Of a DNA stretch of 64,000 bases, positions 26,645-35,246 are shown one piece after another. How positions within the stretch are numbered: position 1 is the stretch's first letter; the number at the start of each line of letters is the position of its first letter. The notes under the pieces are model-generated. The model did no database searches. It was not told the DNA's origin and was given only the letters and a program-made list of their open reading frames with translations. Source of the stretch: Agrobacterium larrymoorei (GTDB taxonomy: Bacteria > Pseudomonadota > Alphaproteobacteria > Rhizobiales > Rhizobiaceae); NCBI RefSeq assembly GCF_013322225.1, contig NZ_JAAMFB010000027.1, forward strand, positions 1 to 64,000. Direction: 5' to 3'. Position numbers and translations under genes: made by a program.

Positions 26645-27810
26645 TAAAACGCCTTGGATAGTGCCCGACTGCCGTAACGCCGCTGTCGCTCTCCGTCGGG
26701 ATTTTCGAGTTGTGGGGCGATTACTTTGGTCACCGATACCGGCAGCCAGTCGGGCGTCATGTCGACTGCATAAATCTGGTCTATCCCTGCCATCTCCATC
26801 CTGCCTAGTACATGGTCAATTGCGCTGCGTGTGGATTGGGCCGGTATTGATGGAAGGGCGGTCAAGGATGATGTCGAAACTGCGTCCAATGCGGCAAGCG
26901 TACCCATGTCGGCCTTATGATCGAATATGTCAGGCCGTAAATCATCTCTCGCGCCTGCAATGAACGTCATTCTGGATTGGACAGCCTCCGTCACAGCACG
27001 CATGGCGGCGATGGAGGGCAGGGTCGATGCTCCGGCACCGAGCGTCACGTCGACATATCGGATATTTTCTTTTCCTGAGCGTTTGGCTGGGCCGAGCAAG
27101 GCTACGACACAGGGCACCTGAATATCGCTGGTGATGTCGAACAGGGCAATATCGAGGCCTGCGTGGTCGATCCTGCCGAGGGCGTCCCTTAAGGAAGCAT
27201 CAGAAATCCCGTCTGTGTCGATGCGGCGTGCATAACGGCGATCAGCTGGCGTCATCTGCCAAAGCGTCAACGCGTCGCGCTCGATCCGCTCCAGCAAGCC
27301 ATGTAGTAAAGCTTCATCCAGCGTATTGCCTGAGGCCAATCCATCTGACGAAATCCAGTATCTGGGTGAAGTCCTTGTTCTGTCGAGATGGATGGCGTCG
27401 AAAGGCAACCAGACCTGATCATCTGTTCTTAGATCCCGGGCCAGCGCCCACGTAACCGGCTCCGCCGGTTCGACAGGTTTCGCTCCAAGAGCCAGAAGGC
27501 TGTCCAGTCTATCGAACCTTTGCCCTTGATCCGCCAGTGCAAGTGCCGTGCTCGTCAAAAGTTTGCATCGGGGGTTGGTGGCGACAGCTCGCTCGATTGC
27601 TTCCATTGCCGCAGAGGCTTTGGCCGCCTCGTCATCAAGGCCTTTTCCCTGGGCAATAACAATGGATTTGGCATTGGGTGTAAACGCACACCAGACCGGG
27701 ATGCCGATTTCATCAAGACCTGTCTGTCTCGCTAGGCGGGTGATCCCAAGCTGTTTGAAAAATGGCGAAACCCGTTTTAGGGTTTCGCTTGGAGAGCAGA
27801 TGCGTTCCAT
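26644..27810 (-). CDS. YcaO-family ATP-dependent cyclodehydratase/thioamide synthase
   Basis: A 388-aa YcaO protein of full family length. ATP- and Mg-binding elements are present: residues 65-74 (ASAAMEAIER with E70 and E73), 154-178 (SSDGLASGN then E166 to R178 on the following helix) and 275-290 (EAVQSR, then GARDD). YcaO enzymes phosphorylate backbone amides to build azolines or thioamides. It lacks the C-terminal PxPxP tail of many azoline-forming YcaOs and ends YGSRALSKAF, and its partner is TfuA and not an E1-like ocin-ThiF protein, so thioamidation of a peptide or protein is the better guess. Target unknown. Confidence 0.88.
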   Translation of the reverse strand: MERICSPSETLKRVSPFFKQLGITRLARQTGLDEIGIPVWCAFTPNAKSIVIAQGKGLDDEAAKASAAMEAIERAVATNPRCKLLTSTALALADQGQRFDRLDSLLALGAKPVEPAEPVTWALARDLRTDDQVWLPFDAIHLDRTRTSPRYWISSDGLASGNTLDEALLHGLLERIERDALTLWQMTPADRRYARRIDTDGISDASLRDALGRIDHAGLDIALFDITSDIQVPCVVALLGPAKRSGKENIRYVDVTLGAGASTLPSIAAMRAVTEAVQSRMTFIAGARDDLRPDIFDHKADMGTLAALDAVSTSSLTALPSIPAQSTRSAIDHVLGRMEMAGIDQIYAVDMTPDWLPVSVTKVIAPQLENPDGERQRRYGSRALSKAF

Positions 27811-27829
27811 TCTATTTCAAGCGAAACAA

Positions 27830-28048
27830 TCAGCCTTCGTGAAGGCTGGCGGCGACGCCGGCAGCAGAGGTAATGGCGACTGCGAAGTCCACACCCTTAA
27901 TGGTCGAAACGCCGCGTGCGCGCAACGCATCGGCTTTTGCCAGATCGTCCGACAAGGGCTCCACCACGCGGGTCAGTGTTCCGGCTTCGATATCCGCAAG
28001 CCACAAACCTTCTTCGCCTTCGATCCCCAAAATTACGACTTTAGACAA
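27830..28048 (-). CDS. 72-aa protein upstream of YcaO, candidate substrate or accessory protein
   Basis: Starts at TTG 28048 with AAGGGG eight bases upstream, inside the last codons of the preceding regulator gene (8-base overlap), and ends 19 bases before ycaO, so it is firmly inside the operon. The N-terminal two thirds are acidic with alternating hydrophobic residues (VVILGIEGEEGLWLADIEAG), leader-like. The last roughly 20 residues (AVAITSAAGVAASLHEG) are small, Ala/Ser/Gly/Val rich and lack Cys. That is compatible with a RiPP leader plus core, but equally with a small folded protein. No family was recognised. Confidence 0.55.
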   Translation of the reverse strand: MSKVVILGIEGEEGLWLADIEAGTLTRVVEPLSDDLAKADALRARGVSTIKGVDFAVAITSAAGVAASLHEG

Positions 28049-29876
28049 GACTTACCCCTTTACCAAAACCAGCCCTAACAAGGCCTTCCCTGTATAGTTG
28101 CGTTTGCCACGCTTCTTTATGTGGTATGAGTTGCAGCCAGCGGTCAAGATCGAAGTCGGGATTATCTTCCATAACCTTCATCCGATAGGAGCGCGCCTTG
28201 TCCTGATCTCCGAGCATGGCCCAGCTCGCGGCCGCCAGACGAGAGGCGGGACGTTTATCCTTCATCCTGTCAATATAACCGGTGGCCTGTTCGTATTCTT
28301 GTAGAAAGTAACTCGCCCCGGCAGCAGTCCAGTAATATGTGTCCGGTGAGATTGGATTAAGATCGATGGCATGCCTGATTTTCGACAGTGCGTTCTGGGG
28401 ATTGCTCCCATGGATCAAGCTATCGGCATGGCTGCAAAGAACATCAGCATATTGCGGGCTAAGCTCCTCTGCTTGCCCCAGTGCGTCAAGGCTTTCATCT
28501 ATTTTACCCATGTAGAGACGGCTGACACCAAGTTCCTTATAGCCGGTGGAGAAACTCTGATCTTCGTCAATGGCCCGTTCAGCGAATTGTTCTGCTTTCG
28601 CCAAAAGATCGGCATCGCCGCGCGCGGTCAGTATCCATTCCATGGTGAGAGTCCGGGAGATGCCCGCCAAAGCAGCGGAAAAATCCTTACCGTGGTCCAG
28701 CGCCTCCCTGAAATGCTTGCGGGCGCGCCGTAGCGAGGGCAGGCTGATCGTGGAGAGATTTTGTGAGCCTTTCAGATAAAGAAAATAGGCTTCCGGCCTG
28801 CGCACGAAATCGCCGACCGCTCTTTGATGAGCGCCGATCCGCGCGGTCAGGACGTCCTGAATGACCTGTACGATCTCGATCCTTTGTGCTGCGACTGCGG
28901 CTGGCGCCAACTGAAACCTCGCAGCCCATATGATTTCGTCTGTCGGCATAAAGATAAGCTGGACGAAGAGTTGATCGTCATACCGTCTGCTATCAAGCGC
29001 ATAGACCACCCGATGCTTTTCGAGCATCAGCGCCTTGTCCTTGGATGCCTGAATGCGCTCCGAAGTATAAGGCGCGACGATGGAGACCAGCTTGTTGGAA
29101 CACAGGCTGATCGTCAGATCCTCGATCAACGCGTTAGCAACGGAGCCTCCAGATTTCGCATCCTTCAATGTATCGGGCGGCAGCAGAGCCAGACGTGGGA
29201 GCACTAAGTCGGATTGAGTGGTGTGTTCAAACTTCGGCATACCGGTGGCAGTCGCCTCGGCGTAGACGAGGCTTGCGCCGGCACCGTTTGGATGCGCAGG
29301 ACGGGATACGCTTTTTCTTATCTCGTCGTCGTGCGGGTTGGCTTCCAGCAAAATCACCGCTGCACGCTTCAACGGCGTTGCGCCCCGTTCACGCAGTTCA
29401 GGATCGGAATCGACTTCCATCACGTATGATCGAAGGCTACTGAGCAGCCGGACCCGGACATCTCTCACCCAGATGTCGACCGCGGTCTTGCCTTCGCCCA
29501 TGGAGGGGAGAAATTGCCTTGCAACTGCGTCGGTCGCTGCTTCCAGCCGCAGCATCGCATCGCTGATCGACCTGAAGGCAAGATCGCATTCTACAGCTTC
29601 TGTGTTCAAGCGAACGATGTTGCCTTCCTGCAGAAGCAAGGGCTGGCCGAGATGCTCCGTCGCCTTTGCAAGGCGGCGTAGGGTGGAACGAAGATTCGTG
29701 GCGGCAGCTTCCTGATTGCCTGGCCAGAAAAGGCTGGCTAGGTCGCGACGGGCAACCGAGGTTCCAATATCGTAAAGATATGCTGCAATCAAAAGCGAAG
29801 CTGTAGGGGCTCCTAGAACCTGGCCGTCGCGTTGTTCAAGAACGCAACGTCCGAGAGTGGCCAGCCTGTAAACCAT
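28041..29876 (-). CDS. SARP-like regulator with BTAD, TolB-like and TPR regions
   Basis: A 611-aa multi-domain protein. Residues about 1-100 resemble an OmpR/SARP winged helix, followed by a bacterial transcriptional activator (BTAD)-like segment to about 200. A stretch with NALIEDLTISLCSNKLVSIVAPYTS (about 245-270) resembles the TolB-like N-terminal module of cyclase/OmpR-type regulators, and residues about 360-600 form TPR helices (YKELGVSRLYMGKIDESLD, SPQYADVLC). Such proteins activate neighbouring biosynthetic genes in response to unknown signals. The ATG at 29876 follows the XRE stop by five bases. Immediately upstream of ycaO-tfuA, it is the probable pathway-specific activator. Confidence 0.8.
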   Translation of the reverse strand: MVYRLATLGRCVLEQRDGQVLGAPTASLLIAAYLYDIGTSVARRDLASLFWPGNQEAAATNLRSTLRRLAKATEHLGQPLLLQEGNIVRLNTEAVECDLAFRSISDAMLRLEAATDAVARQFLPSMGEGKTAVDIWVRDVRVRLLSSLRSYVMEVDSDPELRERGATPLKRAAVILLEANPHDDEIRKSVSRPAHPNGAGASLVYAEATATGMPKFEHTTQSDLVLPRLALLPPDTLKDAKSGGSVANALIEDLTISLCSNKLVSIVAPYTSERIQASKDKALMLEKHRVVYALDSRRYDDQLFVQLIFMPTDEIIWAARFQLAPAAVAAQRIEIVQVIQDVLTARIGAHQRAVGDFVRRPEAYFLYLKGSQNLSTISLPSLRRARKHFREALDHGKDFSAALAGISRTLTMEWILTARGDADLLAKAEQFAERAIDEDQSFSTGYKELGVSRLYMGKIDESLDALGQAEELSPQYADVLCSHADSLIHGSNPQNALSKIRHAIDLNPISPDTYYWTAAGASYFLQEYEQATGYIDRMKDKRPASRLAAASWAMLGDQDKARSYRMKVMEDNPDFDLDRWLQLIPHKEAWQTQLYREGLVRAGFGKGVSLV

Positions 29877-29881
29877 GGCAA

Positions 29882-30322
29882 TCAGTGCGCCGAGGACGCG
29901 TTTTCATGGCTTTCTACGGTTTGCACAGATGCTTTCTCTTCGCTACCGAGAGACTGGATTAGATCCAGAACTCGGCGACGGACCTGCTTGTCTTCTATAG
30001 AGGTATACGCCTTTACCAGCGAAATTCCCTCTCTGGAGTTCATGAATTGTGCAATCGTGCTCGGCACGGCAAGAGGCTTCGTTTCCAGTGGACCCGGGCC
30101 ACCTTCAAAGAAATAGGAAACGTGAACGTCGAGCAGTTCAGATATGTGCTGAAGGCGGCTGGCACCTACCCTGTTTGTGCCTTTTTCGTACTTCTGTACC
30201 TGCTGGAAGGTTATTCCCAACCCGTCACCAAGTTTCTCCTGGCTTATGCCGAGCATTACTCGGCGTAGACGGATGCGTGATCCGACGTGAATATCAATGG
30301 AATTCGGTGACTTTTTCATCAC
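29882..30322 (-). CDS. XRE-family helix-turn-helix regulator
   Basis: A 146-aa protein with a Cro/C1-type HTH at residues about 13-70 (GSRIRLRRVMLGISQEKLGDGLGITFQQVQKYEKG) and a C-terminal helical tail. This is a common rhizobial architecture. It is the first gene of the minus-strand run leading to ycaO and tfuA and likely belongs to that transcription unit because only five bases separate it from the next gene. It may respond to growth state or autoregulate. The ATG at 30322 or the next Met codon at 30319 could be used. Confidence 0.85.
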   Translation of the reverse strand: MMKKSPNSIDIHVGSRIRLRRVMLGISQEKLGDGLGITFQQVQKYEKGTNRVGASRLQHISELLDVHVSYFFEGGPGPLETKPLAVPSTIAQFMNSREGISLVKAYTSIEDKQVRRRVLDLIQSLGSEEKASVQTVESHENASSAH

Positions 30323-30661
30323 TAGGCCCCTAAACTGGAAATTGTGCCTATGATCGCTCTAAATTATCTTTCGTGCAATATCGATTATGTTCTCGGTTCT
30401 CGTTTATACAGCCTGCTTTGAACCGTTCGATATGTGCTGCTGATTTTGGTGTCGCGGCAATCAAGGCGTTGCCCTTCGAGGCCACGATTACGCTGGGTTC
30501 TACGTCATCAGCACAAATCGCCGTGCAAAAGGTTGAAGTCGCCTGTGCCAATGCACGGTGATGCGACGCTAGGGACACCAAATTTTCGGTGATGCCGCCG
30601 GCCGCCTTCCGCTCATTAAAAACTGTTCAATGCGCTAAACTTGGGTGGATATTTTGCGTTC

Positions 30662-30723
30662 TTTAGAATGATTCTAACTGCTTGCATTTCTTGACGAGAT
30701 TGATAGATTAGAACAATTCTAAA
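30662..30723. promoter_or_regulatory. Two ICE (Irr-binding) motifs in the mbfA promoter
   Basis: The first dyad is TTTAGAA TGA TTCTAAC at 30662-30678 and the second is ATTAGAA CAA TTCTAAA at 30707-30723, both close to the iron-control element consensus of Irr in Rhizobiales. Centres are 45 bp apart and the second ends 12 bases before the mbfA ATG. Irr normally represses mbfA when iron or haem is low. The interval 30323-30661 upstream shows no other convincing feature. Confidence 0.85.
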
Positions 30724-30735
30724 AAGGGTCGCAAG

Positions 30736-31719
30736 ATGTTCCGTAGGTTATTTTTCTCTTCACGTCGCCCATTTTCATCCCTGAATGAGCAGGAAATTCT
30801 GGCGCTTGCGATCTCTTCCGAGGAGGACGACTCCAGGATTTATCGTTCCTACGCCCAGCATCTTCGCATCCAATATCCACAGACTGCTAAGGTCTTCGAG
30901 GATATGGCCGAGGTAGAGCAGACCCACCGGAATCTCCTCATCGAGAGACATCGTGAAGCGTTCGGCGAGGTCATTCCGCTGATCCGGCGTGAGCATGTCC
31001 GAGGCTTTTACGAGCGTGCTCCGGATTGGTTGGTGCAGAACCAGTCACTTGAGAAAATGCGTGAGCAGGCGGAACTCATGGAAGCGCAGGCGATCCGTTT
31101 TTATGACCAGGCACAGATGCGGGTGACCGACGCTTCGACTCGAAAGCTGTTGGGCGATCTGGCCGATGCTGAACGGGGACACGAAGATATTGCCAGTATG
31201 CTTAGCGACAAACACCTGCCCGAAGACGCCAAGGCCGAAGAGGACGAGACAGCGAAGCGTCGATTTTTGCTGACCTATGTGCAGCCGGGTCTGGCGGGCC
31301 TCATGGATGGATCGGTTTCAACGCTGGCGCCGATTTTTGCGGCGGCCTTCGCGACGCAAGACACCTGGCAGACCTTTCTAATCGGTCTGTCGGCCTCGGT
31401 CGGTGCTGGTATATCCATGGGCTTTACCGAAGCCGCCCATGACGATGGGAAGCTTTCCGGTCGTGGTTCGCCACTGAAACGCGGTATGGCTTCCGGCATC
31501 ATGACCGCCGTCGGCGGTTTGGGCCACGCGCTACCTTATCTTATTCCGCATTTTTGGACCGCGACCGCAATCGCGGCTATCGTCGTTTTCGTCGAGTTGT
31601 GGGCCATCGCATTCATCCAGAACCGTTTCATGGAAACGCCATTTCTACGCGCCGCCTTTCAGGTGGTGCTGGGTGGTTCGCTGGTGCTGGCTGCGGGTAT
31701 CATCATCGGCAATGGATGA
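30736..31719 (+). CDS. mbfA: Membrane-bound ferritin / iron exporter MbfA
   Basis: A 327-aa fusion of an N-terminal ferritin-like/rubrerythrin domain (about residues 15-165, with carboxylate/His metal ligands in EVEQTHR and AERGHEDIA) and a C-terminal VIT1/CCC1-like membrane domain with about five TM segments (about 175-327, ending VVLGGSLVLAAGIIIGNG). MbfA exports iron and protects against iron and peroxide stress in Agrobacterium and Bradyrhizobium. Two ICE boxes just upstream show Irr control. AAGGG precedes the ATG. Confidence 0.93.
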   Translation: MFRRLFFSSRRPFSSLNEQEILALAISSEEDDSRIYRSYAQHLRIQYPQTAKVFEDMAEVEQTHRNLLIERHREAFGEVIPLIRREHVRGFYERAPDWLVQNQSLEKMREQAELMEAQAIRFYDQAQMRVTDASTRKLLGDLADAERGHEDIASMLSDKHLPEDAKAEEDETAKRRFLLTYVQPGLAGLMDGSVSTLAPIFAAAFATQDTWQTFLIGLSASVGAGISMGFTEAAHDDGKLSGRGSPLKRGMASGIMTAVGGLGHALPYLIPHFWTATAIAAIVVFVELWAIAFIQNRFMETPFLRAAFQVVLGGSLVLAAGIIIGNG

Positions 31720-31725
31720 TGAGAT

Positions 31726-31754
31726 AATGGGCTCGCGACAATCGCGAACCCATT
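31726..31754. terminator. Hairpin between mbfA and ridA-like gene
   Basis: AATGGG-C-TCGCGA, loop CAA, then TCGCGA-A-CCCATT, with a single C/A mismatch. It lies between convergent mbfA and RidA-family genes and could act as a bidirectional terminator. Confidence 0.55.
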
Positions 31755-31765
31755 CACCCTTGCAG

Positions 31766-32164
31766 TTAAACCGTCTGCGGTAGACGCGCGATGACCTTGA
31801 TCTCGAAGTCAAAGCCCGCAAGCCAGGTTACGCCGACTGCGGTCCAGTTCGGATACGGCTTAGTCGAGAAGGCTTTTTCCTTGACCTTCATAATGGTTTC
31901 GAACTGGTTTTGGGGATCGGTGTGAAAAGTTGTCACATCGATGATATCATCGAAGGTCGCACCCGCCGCGGCGAGTACGGCCTTGAGATTGTCGAAAGCA
32001 CGCTGCACCTGATCAGCAAAATCCGGTTCCGGGGAGCCATCTTCACGACTGCCGACCTGGCCGGAGACGAACAGCAAATCTCCTGATTTGATGGCGGCAG
32101 AATATCCATGGGCCTCGTAAAGTGCATGGCGATTTGGTGGAAAAACAACTTCGCGTTTTGTCAT
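31766..32164 (-). CDS. RidA/YjgF-family enamine/imine deaminase-like protein
   Basis: A 132-aa single-domain RidA-fold protein, normal length. Conserved features are SGDLLFVSGQVG near residues 27-38 and the C-terminal WTAVGVTWLAGFDFEIKVIARLP, where RidA proper has a catalytic Arg in the PxR(S/A) loop; here that loop reads YPNWTAVGV, lacking the Arg. It is therefore more likely a RidA-subfamily protein with a different role. It diverges from the TetR gene at 32353 and probably is its regulatory target. Confidence 0.85.
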   Translation of the reverse strand: MTKREVVFPPNRHALYEAHGYSAAIKSGDLLFVSGQVGSREDGSPEPDFADQVQRAFDNLKAVLAAAGATFDDIIDVTTFHTDPQNQFETIMKVKEKAFSTKPYPNWTAVGVTWLAGFDFEIKVIARLPQTV

Positions 32165-32267
32165 TGTCTGAACTCCTTAATTTGGGACAGCGTCATCCGG
32201 TCCGCGCCAACGATGGTTGAGCGCAAGCGTCTGGCCAATGCTGTTTCAATGGCGAAGCCAATCTGAT

Positions 32268-32330
32268 ATACGCTCCGTATGTCTAATATGGAGCATACGT
32301 CGCGTATGTCAATAAGGATACGCGACGTAT
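32268..32330. promoter_or_regulatory. Three-copy operator array between ridA-like and tetR genes
   Basis: Three copies of ATACG-N3-CGTAT occur at 32268-32280 (spacer CTC), 32295-32307 (spacer TCG) and 32318-32330 (spacer CGA), spaced 27 and 23 bp apart in the divergent promoter. The dyad symmetry and placement fit binding sites for the TetR protein at 32353, probably repressing both genes. Confidence 0.75.
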
Positions 32331-32352
32331 GTTAGATTAAGGGTGCATTGGA

Positions 32353-32943
32353 ATGGCAAGAACGCGGGCAGAGATGGTCCAGGAGACACGCGCAAAACTG
32401 ATCGCCGCAGCACGAAAAGCGTTTGCGTCCAAGGGCTACGCCGGATCTTCCATGGATGATTTGACCGCCGAGGCCGAGTTGACGCGTGGTGCGCTCTACC
32501 ATAACTTCGGTGACAAGAAGGGCCTGCTACAAGCCGTCATCGATCAAATCGATGCGGAAATGCTGGCGCGCATGCGTGTGGTTCAAGAGCAGGCGGAGAC
32601 GCCGTGGCTTGGGCTGCTTGCCGAAAGCACGGCCTATATCGAGATGGCGCTCGAGCCAGAAATACAGCGTATCATGCTGCTGGATGGTCCCGCAGTATTG
32701 GGTGATCCTGCCAAATGGCCCAATCAGACCGCTTGCCTGCGCAGGATTGAAAAAGTCGTACAATCGCTGATTGATGACGGCACGTTGAAAAAGCTGGATG
32801 CCCGTGCTGCGACATGGCTGCTGAATGGCGCCGTACTGAACGCTGCTTTGTGGATAGCAGCCTCGGAAGATCCGAAAACTGCCTTCTCACAGGCTATAGA
32901 GGCGTTCCGCCACATGGCATCTGGTCTGCTTGCGGAACACTAA
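32353..32943 (+). CDS. TetR-family transcriptional regulator
   Basis: A 196-aa TetR regulator. The N-terminal HTH (residues about 10-57) has the typical AARKAFASKGYAGSSMDDLTA and RGALYHNFGDKKGLL segments; the rest is the helical ligand-binding and dimerisation domain, including LLDGPAVLGDPAKW, which places it in the group with a TetR_C C-terminal domain. It diverges from the RidA-like gene and the intergenic region carries three matching palindromes. Ligand unknown. Confidence 0.92.
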   Translation: MARTRAEMVQETRAKLIAAARKAFASKGYAGSSMDDLTAEAELTRGALYHNFGDKKGLLQAVIDQIDAEMLARMRVVQEQAETPWLGLLAESTAYIEMALEPEIQRIMLLDGPAVLGDPAKWPNQTACLRRIEKVVQSLIDDGTLKKLDARAATWLLNGAVLNAALWIAASEDPKTAFSQAIEAFRHMASGLLAEH

Positions 32944-32994
32944 TCTCTCAGGGATACCCGCTCTGGCGGATGAGTTGCGCCAGAGTGATGGCGC

Positions 32995-33609
32995 TTATCG
33001 CAATGCACCGACCAGAACGTCGCGTCCGTCTTCAATGGAGACCCAGCGGCCAGTGTTGAACGACGCCTGACGCTTGAGAAAGGTATAGTTGGTCTCGGTC
33101 CAGAGCTTAACTTCGTTCGACAGGTTGTCGAGAATGAAGTCGCCATCCGTGGTGCGCAGGGTCAGCACCGCATGACCTTCGCCATCCGGCTTGCGGACAA
33201 CGGCTATGAGCAGGTCAGAAACGGCAAAGCCCTTCTCCACCAGTTTCTTGCGCTTCAGGAGAACGAAATCTTCGCAGTCGCCCGCAGTCTTCGGATATTC
33301 CCAGACCTCATCCTTGCCGTAGACTTCCTGATCGGTCATGGCAACGATGGTGGTGTTTACTTCCGTATTGATGTCCCGGACGACCTTCCAGCCGTATTCC
33401 GTAACGCGCGGTGGCGGGGTCAGTTTGCTGCGAATATCGCACTCGGATGCGTATTTCTGGCAAAACTCGTAATGGCCGATAGGCTGGGAGGTAATGCCTC
33501 CAGTTACCATGGCTGGGCTACCCTTGTTTTCTGCCTGCACGGAAGCCGCAGAAAGTAGTCCGGCCGCAACTGCTACAAGCAGAGCACGCGCCCGCGGTGC
33601 GTTCATCAT
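32995..33609 (-). CDS. Transglutaminase-like cysteine peptidase (BTLCP family), periplasmic
   Basis: A 204-aa secreted protein with a signal peptide (residues about 1-26, ending VQA|EN). The Cys-His-Asp triad of the bacterial transglutaminase-like cysteine proteinase family is visible as Cys in GDCEDFVLLKRK (about 113), His in GHAVLT (about 148) and Asp in DFILDN (about 158). In gamma-proteobacteria the relative LapG cleaves adhesins under c-di-GMP control; the rhizobial members are shorter and mostly uncharacterised. Single gene; no LapD partner is seen next to it. Confidence 0.88.
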   Translation of the reverse strand: MMNAPRARALLVAVAAGLLSAASVQAENKGSPAMVTGGITSQPIGHYEFCQKYASECDIRSKLTPPPRVTEYGWKVVRDINTEVNTTIVAMTDQEVYGKDEVWEYPKTAGDCEDFVLLKRKKLVEKGFAVSDLLIAVVRKPDGEGHAVLTLRTTDGDFILDNLSNEVKLWTETNYTFLKRQASFNTGRWVSIEDGRDVLVGALR

Positions 33610-33728
33610 GAAACCCGTCCCTTAAAGTCTTAACGAAGTGTTAAGAGAAATAGGGGGCGGGTGTCAATCGGAACTCGGATCTGATGAATGCAAGATGAAT
33701 AATATGGTTAAGACCGTTGCCGATTTGC

Positions 33729-34523
33729 CTAGGAAATAAGGCCTCTGACGGCAGATAGCATGCGATCTATGTCCTGCGGACGAGACAGGCGGTGGTCGCC
33801 GTCGCGGATGAGGCTGAGTACGACATCGTCAGCGGGCAGGTGTTCCATGAGTCTCAGCGCGTGATGATATGGAACGTCCTCGTCACGCATTCCCTGCAAA
33901 ATGTGAACCGGGCAGCCAGTCTCGATTACGCCCTTGAGTACGAGGTTCTGACGCCCGTCCTCCAGAAGATCGCGCGTGAAGATGTTGGGCTCGGGGCTAT
34001 ATTCGGACGGCTCTTCGAAATAACCGCGTTCAGCCAGAGACGCTTTTTCAGCTTCTGAGAGATTTGGCTCGATCAGTTCGGCGGTGAAATCCGGTGCAGG
34101 CGCAATCAGTACGAGACCAGCGACGGATGGACCGTTTTCATGCGCACGCAGTTCCTCGATAAGCCGCAGCGCTATCCAGCCCCCCATCGATGAGCCGATC
34201 AGGACGACACGTTTCGGTGCTTTGTGTTTCAGCACTGCAACCGATTCTTCCAGCCAGCGGGAAATCGTGCCCTTGGCGAAATCGCCTTTCGACGCTCCAT
34301 GGCCGGAATAATCCAGCCGAATGCAGGAGAGACCAGCTTCGTCGGCAAAACGGTCGAGTTCGACAGCCTTCGTTCCGGTCATGTCGGAACGGTAGCCTCC
34401 GAGCCAGACCAGTGCAGGTCGCTCATCTTCGGTCCTTGCAGGGCGTGACAGGATGGCGATCTCGCGGGCGGCTTCGCTGTTACCGACAACTATATACTCT
34501 ATGTTTTGCTCGGCATTTGTCAT
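33729..34523 (-). CDS. Alpha/beta-hydrolase
   Basis: A 264-aa alpha/beta-hydrolase. The nucleophile elbow GSSMGGW near residue 108 supplies Ser, Asp lies in the MRDEDVPYHHA segment and His in RDGDHRLSR near the C-terminus, completing the triad. RLDYSGHGASKGDF is the typical oxyanion-region motif. I chose ATG at 34523, preceded by AGGAGG at five bases; a longer reading to 34628 would extend into the infC promoter. Similar to short-chain esterases or thioesterases; substrate unknown. Confidence 0.88.
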   Translation of the reverse strand: MTNAEQNIEYIVVGNSEAAREIAILSRPARTEDERPALVWLGGYRSDMTGTKAVELDRFADEAGLSCIRLDYSGHGASKGDFAKGTISRWLEESVAVLKHKAPKRVVLIGSSMGGWIALRLIEELRAHENGPSVAGLVLIAPAPDFTAELIEPNLSEAEKASLAERGYFEEPSEYSPEPNIFTRDLLEDGRQNLVLKGVIETGCPVHILQGMRDEDVPYHHALRLMEHLPADDVVLSLIRDGDHRLSRPQDIDRMLSAVRGLIS

Positions 34524-34701
34524 GTCATCCTCCTGATTTTTTCCTCTCTGTAGAACAGATTCGTAAAAACCACGACAGGAGGTGATTTTTTTGCTGGGAC
34601 GTGCTATTGACTTCGCGGCGGCATTCACGACATTTCCGCCATTTGCACCGACAAGCTGTTTTTGCCGACGCGATCCCGAAACAGATCAGGAGAATACGAC
34701 C

Positions 34702-35241
34702 ATTCGCAGACCGTTCAAAGCCGATGCCCCCGTTAAGGAAGGCCCGCGCTCAAACAGGGAAATTCGAATTCCCAAAGTTCAGCTGATTGATGAAGAAGGC
34801 CAGAACCTCGGCGTGATGCCGACGGATCAGGCGCTAAAGATGGCGGAAGAGGCCGGTCTTGATCTTGTCGAGATTTCGCCGAACGCAGAACCGCCTGTTT
34901 GCAAGATTCTCGATCTCGGTAAGCTGAAATACTCGACCCAGAAAAAAGCGGCCGAAGCGCGTAAGAAGCAGAAGATCGTTGAAGTCAAAGAAATCAAGAT
35001 GCGCCCGAACATCGACACCCATGACTATGAGGTGAAGATGAAGGCGATGAACCGTTTCTTCGATGAAGGCGACAAGGTAAAGGTGACGCTGAAGTTCCGT
35101 GGCCGTGAAATGGCCCACCAGGAACTCGGAATGAAGCTTCTTCTGCAGGTTAAGGAAGATACCCTGGCCATTGCTAAGGTTGAAGCCGAGCCCAAGCTCG
35201 AAGGCCGCCAGATGATGATGGTGCTTGCACCCAAGGCGTAA
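34702..35241 (+). CDS. infC: Translation initiation factor IF-3 (ATT start)
   Basis: A 179-aa IF-3, which binds the 30S subunit, discriminates the initiator tRNA and start codon and prevents premature 50S joining. The N-domain begins [20 protein letters not shown], and the C-domain holds [18 protein letters not shown] place the start at ATT 34702: AGGAG lies nine bases before it and the family N-terminus begins there, whereas the upstream in-frame TTG/ATG region encodes no conserved sequence. ATT initiation of infC underlies IF-3 autoregulation in E. coli. Followed by rpmI and rplT. Confidence 0.93.
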   Translation: MRRPFKADAPVKEGPRSNREIRIPKVQLIDEEGQNLGVMPTDQALKMAEEAGLDLVEISPNAEPPVCKILDLGKLKYSTQKKAAEARKKQKIVEVKEIKMRPNIDTHDYEVKMKAMNRFFDEGDKVKVTLKFRGREMAHQELGMKLLLQVKEDTLAIAKVEAEPKLEGRQMMMVLAPKA

Positions 35242-35246
35242 GCGGG

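Noticed and set aside
30348-30581. 77-aa minus-strand ORF between the XRE and mbfA genes
   Set aside because: No ribosome-binding site, mixed composition, and opposing frames in the same place; nothing recognised.
31766-32164. Canonical RidA deaminase activity
   Set aside because: The conserved catalytic Arg loop is not present, so only the fold is claimed.
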